DNA of 28,582 nt from Dysgonomonas sp. GTDB taxonomy: Bacteria; Bacteroidota; Bacteroidia; Bacteroidales; Dysgonomonadaceae. The notes beneath the pieces were generated by a model. That model did no database searches. It had not been told where the DNA came from and was given only the letters and a program-made list of their open reading frames with translations. The position numbers were made by a program, and so were the translations under genes. This document shows positions 22,903-28,582 of the stretch, piece by piece; the first letter of the stretch is position 1, and each line of letters opens with the position of its first letter. The stretch spans positions 1 through 28,582 of the forward strand of contig JASLEN010000461.1 of assembly GCA_030151105.1 (NCBI GenBank). Direction: 5' to 3'.

Positions 22903-23271
22903 ATGAAAAGAATTTTATTAGCAATGAGCCTCGTGGCTTTCTTGCTCGCTTCATGTGGAGGAGCAAGCACCGAATCAAAAGTGTCTAACGAAACAGTGGT
23001 AAGCACCACATTGCAGAATGCAACACTAAAAGGTGTACAGGGTTTGTGCGATATGTGTAAGTCTTCCATTGAGAAAGCCGCAATGAGTGTGCCTAACATC
23101 AAAACAGCGGTTTGGAATGGAACAACTAAAGATTTAGAATTGACAAGTTCCTCTTCTATAGATTTGAGAGCTGTAAGCAAAGCTATTGCAGCCGTTGGCT
23201 ACGATACAGATATGGATAAGGCAGAGGATAATGTTTATGTGAATTTACCTAGTTGCTGTCAGTATAGATAA
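22903..23271 (+). CDS. HMA-domain lipoprotein (periplasmic metallochaperone)
   Basis: This 122-aa protein has a lipoprotein signal (L-L-A-S-C, C18), a short Ser/Thr linker and one heavy-metal-associated domain with C49-D-M-C52, ending LPSCCQYR (C118-C119). It aligns along its whole domain with the C-terminal tail of the adaptor just upstream (QGLC-x-MC, KAAMSV, SKAIAxxG/GKAIAKAG, NVYVNLP/DVYNALP), so the two arose by duplication or fusion. It probably delivers Cu(I) to the exporter. It begins 21 bp after the adaptor gene and is the last gene before the terminator. Confidence 0.88.
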   Translation: MKRILLAMSLVAFLLASCGGASTESKVSNETVVSTTLQNATLKGVQGLCDMCKSSIEKAAMSVPNIKTAVWNGTTKDLELTSSSSIDLRAVSKAIAAVGYDTDMDKAEDNVYVNLPSCCQYR

Positions 23272-23298
23272 TACATACCTTTTGTTTATACTGAATAG

Positions 23299-23336
23299 AA
23301 AAGAGGATTTTAGTTTTTATGCTAAAATCCTCTTTT
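23299..23336. terminator. strong bidirectional terminator ending the metal operon
   Basis: A perfect 15-bp stem AAAAGAGGATTTTAG / CTAAAATCCTCTTTT (23299-23313 and 23322-23336) with an 8-nt loop lies 27 bp after the last gene. It also serves the convergent gene ending at 23357. Confidence 0.9.
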
Positions 23337-23356
23337 ATTTATAATTGAGTAGTATT

Positions 23357-23782
23357 TTACTTACCAAATAGTCCTTCAAAAGCTCCTAATAGTCCACCTG
23401 AGTCTCCTTTTTTTGCTTTCCCTAAATTTCCGAGCAAACTTCCGAGATCGAATGAAGAGTCTGACCCTGCTTTGCCACTCACAGCATTGATTATTGCTGG
23501 AAGCATTGCCGACACTAGAGTGTTGGCAAGTGTAGAGTTAATTCCCACTTTTTTTACTAAGCTATCCACCACTAGACCTTTTATGCTATTCATTATTGAA
23601 CCACTAGCTCCACCGCCAGAGAATAGGTCGGTGAGTTGACCTATATTACTAGTGAATGCATTGGAAATTGCATCTGTAGAAGTTTCTACCAACAAGTCTT
23701 TTTTATCTGTAGGCACATCTGCATTCTTGCTGATAGTATCTGTGGCTACATCCTTTACAATATTTAGAATATCATCTAACAT
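23357..23782 (-). CDS. DUF937-like small protein
   Basis: This 141-aa soluble protein is rich in Gly, Ser, Ala and Leu. It has amphipathic helices at the N-terminus (LDDILNIVKDVATDTISKNA), a central Gly-rich break (LFSGGGASGS) and a C-terminal Gly/Leu tract (SLLGNLGKAKKG...GGLLGAFEGLFG). The pattern of helices and G-L-L/G-L-F repeats resembles the DUF937/YidB-like group, for which no clear function is known. There is no signal peptide. It is a single gene between the bidirectional terminator and the NCS2 permease (86-bp gap on the same strand); I see no consensus promoter before it. Confidence 0.65.
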   Translation of the reverse strand: MLDDILNIVKDVATDTISKNADVPTDKKDLLVETSTDAISNAFTSNIGQLTDLFSGGGASGSIMNSIKGLVVDSLVKKVGINSTLANTLVSAMLPAIINAVSGKAGSDSSFDLGSLLGNLGKAKKGDSGGLLGAFEGLFGK

Positions 23783-23868
23783 CTTATTCGTTTTTTAGTT
23801 ATTAGTATCAAAATGTTTTATTTACTATACTTATAACGAATTTGATAGCAGAATGTTTCAAGTTCTAA

Positions 23869-25134
23869 TCATTTCTGTTTGATAAGAACATGTTCTAAGA
23901 GTAGAACAGAAATGATTCCCATAATGAAACCATTGCCAATAATAGGTTTCAACATATTTGGAATAGATTCAGCAAAAGCAGCAGGAGCAAATGAAATTAA
24001 AATTGCGATCATTATAGGGAAGCTTACAATAATAGCTTGATTGAAATCGGTAACAGCACGATTATTTGTCATCATCTGTAATCCAGATCCTAGCTGAGTA
24101 CACATCACGTAAAGTAATACACTCCCCATTACCACTGATGGTATGTAAGAAAAGATGAATAAGGATTGTGGAACTAACGCACAGATAATTAAGATAATTC
24201 CGCTTATAATCAACGGAAAACGTGATGCTGACTGTGTTGCTGAAATGATTCCTGGACTCATGGAATAATCTACAACGCCAATAACACCTGTTACCCCAGA
24301 AAGGACATTGAAGATTCCTGTTACTCTAATGCCTTTCTTGCTGCGTTGAGCAATGTTTTCTGCTCCAATGAACTGAGCTGTAGCTTGTATTGCTCCAACT
24401 TCATTGACCGTGAGCGCAAGGAAACAGAAAATGAAAGCTATGATGGCTGAAACATTAAACTCTGGAGTAATCAATAAGTTGTTTGCTAATGCATTCCAAC
24501 TATAAGATTGCATGGTTTCGTGTGTTGGTAGCCCCCAAGTAAATAGATCGACAGCAGAACCCACAGCCAATCCAGCCAGAATGACTAATGATTTCCATAC
24601 TCCTTGCACCTTGCAATTGGCAAATATCATGACTAATGCTAGTCCAATAGCAAATATCATGTTGAAGAATACTTTTCCATTTTCTCCTGCTGAAAGTTTC
24701 AAGACTAGGGGTAGTATCGTAACAGCCACTAAAAGCAGAGTGACCACCACCACTCGAGTGGTGAAGAGTTTTTGTATATAGCTGAAAATTTTGCCAAATG
24801 ATAGAAAGACAATCAGTATCCCACCTATTGCCATTGCTGTATAGGATGCTGCTAGACTTAGGTTGAGCGTATTGGTTAGTCCAATCAAAAGAATAGTTGC
24901 TGGACCTATAAGTATGGGAAGCCTGTGTCCCATAAGTATCTGAGCAATGAGGGCTAGACCTGTAATAATAAATGTCTTTTGCGAATAAATTGTTTTGAAA
25001 GTCAAATCGTCAGTGTGTAGGCTCGATACTACTCCCGACAAAATAATTAAAAAAGGTAATATCGCCGTAAACCATTGTATCCCATATAGGAACATGTGGA
25101 GGGCTTTGGGCTTGTCTTCTAAATTGTATCTCAT
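23869..25134 (-). CDS. NCS2 family nucleobase:cation symporter (xanthine/uracil permease type)
   Basis: This 421-aa, highly hydrophobic inner-membrane protein has about 12-14 helices. NCS2 signatures are seen as GHRLPILIGPATILL (helix 3 substrate region), LTVNEVGAIQATAQFIG (conserved acidic residue of helix 8) and TGVIGVVDYSMSPGIISATQSASRFPLIISG (helix 10 region). It should import a purine or pyrimidine base with protons or sodium; which one cannot be told. A Crp/Fnr regulator gene lies 87 bp upstream on the same strand and probably controls it. Confidence 0.87.
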   Translation of the reverse strand: MRYNLEDKPKALHMFLYGIQWFTAILPFLIILSGVVSSLHTDDLTFKTIYSQKTFIITGLALIAQILMGHRLPILIGPATILLIGLTNTLNLSLAASYTAMAIGGILIVFLSFGKIFSYIQKLFTTRVVVVTLLLVAVTILPLVLKLSAGENGKVFFNMIFAIGLALVMIFANCKVQGVWKSLVILAGLAVGSAVDLFTWGLPTHETMQSYSWNALANNLLITPEFNVSAIIAFIFCFLALTVNEVGAIQATAQFIGAENIAQRSKKGIRVTGIFNVLSGVTGVIGVVDYSMSPGIISATQSASRFPLIISGIILIICALVPQSLFIFSYIPSVVMGSVLLYVMCTQLGSGLQMMTNNRAVTDFNQAIIVSFPIMIAILISFAPAAFAESIPNMLKPIIGNGFIMGIISVLLLEHVLIKQK

Positions 25135-25221
25135 AATTTTTGTATGTTTTTATGTATTAGTACAAAGGTCTATGTTCTTTTTCTCAAAATCATTTACATA
25201 TGTTGAGATAAAGGTATTTTC

Positions 25222-25791
25222 TCACAATTCTTTTTTTATTCTACTCAATTGTGTAGGTGTGATGCCTAAGAACGAGGCTATTTGGTGTTGTTTCAAGCGG
25301 TGGAGTATAGGTTGATATTCTTCTAAGAAATCAAAGTAGCGAGATTTGGCAGTCCTGTATTTTAATGAAATCTCAAGAGGCTCTTTAGCTACTATCCAGT
25401 TCAGCTCTATATAGTTGATGTGGAAGAATGCTACATCATGGTATCTTTTTATTAGGTCATAGTAGTTGTCAGAACTATATTCCAGAATGTAAGTGTCTTC
25501 TAAGGCTTCTATACTGAAAAGACTAGGAGTTTGGGTGATGTAAGATGCTGGAACAGACACAAACGATTTTTCGTAGAAGAATTTTTTGATAATGGTATCA
25601 CCATTCTCAGCAATGTTGTAGATAGACATTAAGCCCTTTTGGATAAAAAAAGTAGTGCGAGGAATTTCGCCTTGATGAATAAAAAAGTCACCCTTCTTGA
25701 TTACTCTTTCTTTAGTAATGGAAAGAAATGCTTCCATCGCTTCGTCTGATAATTTATAGTATCTTCTTACCTCTTCAATAAATACATCCAT
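25222..25791 (-). CDS. Crp/Fnr family transcriptional regulator
   Basis: This 189-aa protein has an N-terminal cyclic-nucleotide-binding-like beta barrel (RVIKKGDFFIHQGEIPRTTF, IQKGLMSIYNIAENGDTII, FVSVPASY) and a dimer helix. The short C-terminal helix-turn-helix (KQHQIASFLGITPTQLSRIKK) ends only four residues later, a form common in Bacteroidota. There are no Fnr iron-sulfur cysteines and the cAMP phosphate loop is not conserved, so the signal is unknown. A 13-bp palindrome 12 bp before the ATG (25803-25815) may be its own operator. It is encoded upstream of the NCS2 permease. Confidence 0.9.
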   Translation of the reverse strand: MDVFIEEVRRYYKLSDEAMEAFLSITKERVIKKGDFFIHQGEIPRTTFFIQKGLMSIYNIAENGDTIIKKFFYEKSFVSVPASYITQTPSLFSIEALEDTYILEYSSDNYYDLIKRYHDVAFFHINYIELNWIVAKEPLEISLKYRTAKSRYFDFLEEYQPILHRLKQHQIASFLGITPTQLSRIKKEL

Positions 25792-25802
25792 CTGCTAACT
25801 TA

Positions 25803-25815
25803 TTAGTGTCACTAA
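25803..25815. promoter_or_regulatory. candidate autoregulatory palindrome before the Crp/Fnr gene
   Basis: TTAGTG-T-CACTAA is a perfect 6-bp inverted repeat around one base, placed between the divergent Crp/Fnr and phosphatase genes. It has the length and symmetry of a regulator half-site pair, but it is short and has no second copy that I noticed. Confidence 0.35.
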
Positions 25816-25910
25816 AGATAACTAAAATTTATTAGGAAGCTCCTTTGCAAAAAGGGATAGAAATATGTAAGTTTAAAGCTTCGAAATTTAGAAGACTTAA
25901 TAATCGTATC

Positions 25911-27773
25911 ATGAAAAAAACAATCTTACTGTTGTTGCTAGCCTTATGCATCAATGTTTTTTCTCAAAACAATCATTTTAAACAACGTGAAAATACTCAT
26001 CGTTTGATGACGTATAACATCCATCATGCTAGAGGGATGGATGATGTAGTAAATACTGATCGCATTGGTAAACTTATTTTAGAAATTAATCCCGAGGTAG
26101 TTGCTCTGCAAGAAGTTGATAGTGTAGTTGCACGAAGTGGGAAAATCAATACGATGGCTGACTTAGCTGTTCAAACTGGTATGTATGCCAGCTTTAGTGC
26201 ATCTATACCTTTAGAAGGAGGGAAGTATGGCAATGGTATATTAACAAAGGAAAAACCGCTGAAGAGTTATGCAGTAGCACTGCCAGGCAAAGATGAGGCA
26301 AGAAGTGCTTTGGTGGTAGAGTTGAAAGACTATGTAGCAATTTGTACTCATCTATCATTGACCAAAGAGGAGCAAGCACAATCAATAGCATTATTGAGCG
26401 CTGAAGCTAACAAATACAATAAACCCGTTTTTCTACTTGGTGACTTAAATGCTCATCCTCAGTCGGATGTAATGAAAGCTTTTTCTACCGATTGGCAAGT
26501 GGTAAGTAATACTAAAGAAATGACGTTTCCATCGGGGGAACCTGAAGAAACACTAGACTATGTTTTAGGATATAAACCTAAAGGAGAGGTTTATACTAAG
26601 TTTCAATCGAGAGTAATCGATGAGCAAATTGCTTCTGATCATAGACCTCTTTTTGTAGATATTCGTCTGAAAACAGAAGCCTCGAAAGTGATGCGTACCA
26701 TTCCTTATCTCCAAAATCCAGGAACAGATGAAATGACTGTGATGTGGATGACGAGTGTTCCTTGTCGTAGTTGGGTGGAGTATGGTACAGATCCTAACAA
26801 CTTGCAACGTGCTCGTACCTTCCTTGAAGGAGAAATGGTAGCAAATAATACAATTAATCGTATTCACTTAACTGATTTGAAGGCTGGAACTAAGTATTAT
26901 TATAGAGCAGTTTCTCAAGAAATAACTCAATATTCTAGTTACCACAAGGAGTTTGGAGATACTATCAAAACTGAGTTAAAGAGCTTTAGAACTTGGGATG
27001 ATAACATGAAAGACATCAGAGTGATAGTGTATAATGATATCCATAGCAATATGAAAATGTTTGATAAGCTGCACAGTTATGTAGATCACAAGCCATACGA
27101 TTTGGTGGTGTTCAATGGAGATTGCTTTGATGACTTGGAAGATGTTGATAGAGATATAGTTGATAGACTAAATGTTTATACAAAACGCTATAAAAGTGAT
27201 GAAGTACCTTCCATTATTATGAGAGGAAATCATGAGACAAGAGGAGAGTATTCTGGTTTGTTGTGGGATTATCTGGGAAGAATGAATGGTCGCTCCTATA
27301 GTGCTTTCAATCTAGGAGATACTCGTTTTGTATTGCTAGATTGTGGAGAAGATAAGCCTGATGATCATTGGGTTTACTATGATATGAATGATTTTACTCA
27401 ACATCGCAAAGATCAGGCACAATTCTTGAAAGAAGAAGCTATGTCTAAGGAGTTTAAGGCTGCCAAGAAGAGAGTTTTGATTCATCATATTCCTATTTAT
27501 GGTCAAGATAAATATGTTTTAGAATATAATCCATGTGGTGAGTTGTGGAAGCCTATCTTGGAGAAAATGCCTTTCAATGTGTCACTCAATGCACATACTC
27601 ATAAGTATGAGTTTATAAAAAAAGGAGGTGAGACAAATACATTTCCAGTTGTGATAGGAGGTGGTAATAGAGACGAAACGGGTACGGTAATGATACTTGA
27701 AAAAACAGGAAATAAAATGATCTTGCAAGTTCTAAATGTAGAGGGCGAAACCGTTTTAAATCTTGATTTATAA
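25911..27773 (+). CDS. secreted fusion of EEP-family phosphatase/nuclease and calcineurin-like metallophosphoesterase
   Basis: This 620-aa protein starts at the ATG at 25911, giving a signal peptide (KKTILLLLLALCINVFSQ); the frame upstream to 25845 lacks one. Residues ~30-255 are an endonuclease/exonuclease/phosphatase domain with TYNIHHARGMD, ALQEVD (E68), GDLNAHP (D178, N180), LDYVL and SDHRPLF (D243, H244). Residues ~261-350 look like the fibronectin-like N-domain of purple acid phosphatases (TDEMTVMWMTSVPCRSWVEYG). Residues ~368-620 are a metallophosphoesterase with NDIHSN (D376, H378), GDCFDD (D404), GNHE (N440, H441), HHIPIYG and NAHTHKYE (H562, H564). Both active sites look complete, so two steps on a phosphoester or phospholipid-derived substrate may be joined. 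Confidence 0.88.
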   Translation: MKKTILLLLLALCINVFSQNNHFKQRENTHRLMTYNIHHARGMDDVVNTDRIGKLILEINPEVVALQEVDSVVARSGKINTMADLAVQTGMYASFSASIPLEGGKYGNGILTKEKPLKSYAVALPGKDEARSALVVELKDYVAICTHLSLTKEEQAQSIALLSAEANKYNKPVFLLGDLNAHPQSDVMKAFSTDWQVVSNTKEMTFPSGEPEETLDYVLGYKPKGEVYTKFQSRVIDEQIASDHRPLFVDIRLKTEASKVMRTIPYLQNPGTDEMTVMWMTSVPCRSWVEYGTDPNNLQRARTFLEGEMVANNTINRIHLTDLKAGTKYYYRAVSQEITQYSSYHKEFGDTIKTELKSFRTWDDNMKDIRVIVYNDIHSNMKMFDKLHSYVDHKPYDLVVFNGDCFDDLEDVDRDIVDRLNVYTKRYKSDEVPSIIMRGNHETRGEYSGLLWDYLGRMNGRSYSAFNLGDTRFVLLDCGEDKPDDHWVYYDMNDFTQHRKDQAQFLKEEAMSKEFKAAKKRVLIHHIPIYGQDKYVLEYNPCGELWKPILEKMPFNVSLNAHTHKYEFIKKGGETNTFPVVIGGGNRDETGTVMILEKTGNKMILQVLNVEGETVLNLDL

Positions 27774-27791
27774 TTTTTTGTGGATATATAG

Positions 27792-27824
27792 AAAGAGGGA
27801 TTGCATAGGCAATCCCTCTTTTTT
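27792..27824. terminator. bidirectional terminator between the phosphatase fusion and ABC-F genes
   Basis: A perfect 13-bp stem AAAGAGGGATTGC / GCAATCCCTCTTT (27792-27804 and 27809-27821) with loop ATAG continues into a T-run on the plus strand and an A-preceded T-run on the minus strand. It lies between convergent genes. Confidence 0.9.
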
Positions 27825-27831
27825 GTTTAGT

Positions 27832-28582
27832 TTATTTTAGTTCCATTTGATAATCTATTTTGACTTCATCTATAAAATATTGGTCATGAGATACAAGGAT
27901 TACTGTTCCTTTATAATCTTTGATACATGAAATCAATATATTGATATTTCTAAGGTCGATGTTGTTTGTAGGCTCATCCAGAACTATCATGTCTGGCTGG
28001 CTAGAACTGAGGAGTAGGCAGCAAAGTGCTAACTTCATCTTCTCTCCTCCACTCAGCATCTCTCCTTTTTTGTCCCATGTTGTATGATCAAAAAGGAAGC
28101 GATTGAGATTCATCTTAATGTCATGCTCTAGCATCTGTGGAGCATATTCCTTAGCTTGTTCATAAATTGTTAAATTATTATTGATCATGGAATACTCTTG
28201 ATCAAGATACACATAGTCAAAGTCCGCAATTTGTAATTTACCTTCGGTGGGTACTAACTCTTTTAAAAGTAACTTAATGAGAGTCGATTTTCCACTTCCA
28301 TTCAAGCCTCGTAATAAGATACGTTCACCACTCTGAAATAGAAAACTTAATGGGTCGTTCCATAAATTACTCGATGAATAGGCGAAATTTGCCGCCTCTC
28401 CTTTAGCTAATATCTTACCCTTATGTAATTTCGAAGAGTTAAAATTGACTTTCATTTGTTTACTTTTATCCATGTGACTTTCCATCTCCGAAATATCATT
28501 CACTATAGTATGAATCTTATCACTATGGGTATCATGTAGTTTAGTCGTCGTTTTCTCGGCTCTATCTTGTAAAATATTGAGA
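27832..28582 (-). CDS. ABC-F family ATPase, C-terminal half (partial, runs off the right edge)
   Basis: The frame ends at 27832 and stays open to the right edge, so the ~250 visible codons are the C-terminal half of a longer gene; the GTG at 28503 is internal. The upstream residues are a charged linker (DRAEKTTTKLHDTHSDK), as found between the two ATPase domains of ABC-F proteins. The second nucleotide-binding domain has Walker A GLNGSGKST, signature LSGGEKMK, Walker B MIVLDEPTNNID and the switch His in LVSHDQYF. There is no membrane segment. ABC-F proteins act on the ribosome, either in translation or as antibiotic-resistance protectors of the Vga/Lsa/Msr kind; the missing first half and linker tip prevent a choice. 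Confidence 0.88.
   Translation of the reverse strand, partial: LNILQDRAEKTTTKLHDTHSDKIHTIVNDISEMESHMDKSKQMKVNFNSSKLHKGKILAKGEAANFAYSSSNLWNDPLSFLFQSGERILLRGLNGSGKSTLIKLLLKELVPTEGKLQIADFDYVYLDQEYSMINNNLTIYEQAKEYAPQMLEHDIKMNLNRFLFDHTTWDKKGEMLSGGEKMKLALCCLLLSSSQPDMIVLDEPTNNIDLRNINILISCIKDYKGTVILVSHDQYFIDEVKIDYQMELK

Noticed and set aside
23888..23908. TGTTCTA-AGAG-TAGAACA hairpin inside the 3' end of the NCS2 gene
   Set aside because: It is in coding sequence for the C-terminal LLLEHVL segment and has no T-run, so it is not a terminator.
25183..25225. TCTCAA...TTGAGA...TCTCA arms between the permease and the Crp/Fnr gene as regulator sites
   Set aside because: Arms of 5-6 bp with 11-15-nt spacing and one overlapping the Crp/Fnr stop codon; too loose to distinguish from chance.

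Overview
This AT-rich window looks like chromosome from a member of the Bacteroidota, most likely the order Bacteroidales. Three things point there. Promoters match the Bacteroidota form TTTG-N19-TAnnTTTG. Start codons rarely carry a strong Shine-Dalgarno sequence. The gene content is typical of the group: carboxynorspermidine dehydrogenase, a CusA-type pump with an HMA-tailed adaptor, a HYC_CC_PP-like protein, a PgpH-type HD phosphodiesterase and a DUF4349 lipoprotein. I saw no rRNA, tRNA, CRISPR array or insertion sequence. Genus cannot be told from the sequence alone.

Layout. 1-3.3 kb: the end of a polyamine gene, then a promoter and a housekeeping run (polyprenyl synthetase, a conserved unknown, tatD). 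3.3-7.1 kb: a sulfur/redox operon. It encodes a four-domain CoA-disulfide-reductase/rhodanese/TusA/DsrE fusion, a small DUF6132-like membrane protein, a thioredoxin lipoprotein and a MarR regulator. A perfect 9-bp inverted repeat overlaps the -33 box of its promoter. 7.1-11.2 kb (minus strand): a small secreted Cys-containing protein, a previously hidden 53-codon double-glycine-leader peptide, a secreted papain-family peptidase and a PgpH-like phosphodiesterase. 11.3-14.9 kb: a DUF4349 lipoprotein, a divergent pirin/LysR pair with a clear promoter and candidate LysR operator, and a Vat-like acetyltransferase.

14.9-23.3 kb: a co-directional heavy-metal (probably Cu/Ag) resistance cluster. It runs HYC_CC_PP-like protein, rhodanese lipoprotein, oversized CusA-type RND pump, TolC channel with a Met/Gly/Ser-rich insert, CusB-type adaptor with an N-terminal metal-binding domain and a C-terminal HMA domain, and a separate HMA lipoprotein related to that domain. 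The last five are tightly packed (overlap or gaps of 5-21 bp) and end at a 15-bp hairpin terminator. 23.3-28.6 kb: a DUF937-like protein, an NCS2 permease with a Crp/Fnr regulator upstream, a secreted two-phosphatase fusion (EEP plus calcineurin-like), and the C-terminal part of an ABC-F ATPase running off the right edge.

The main leads are the unannotated double-glycine peptide, the metal cluster with several independent metal-binding add-ons, the fused sulfur-transfer enzyme with its matching palindrome, and the double phosphatase fusion.
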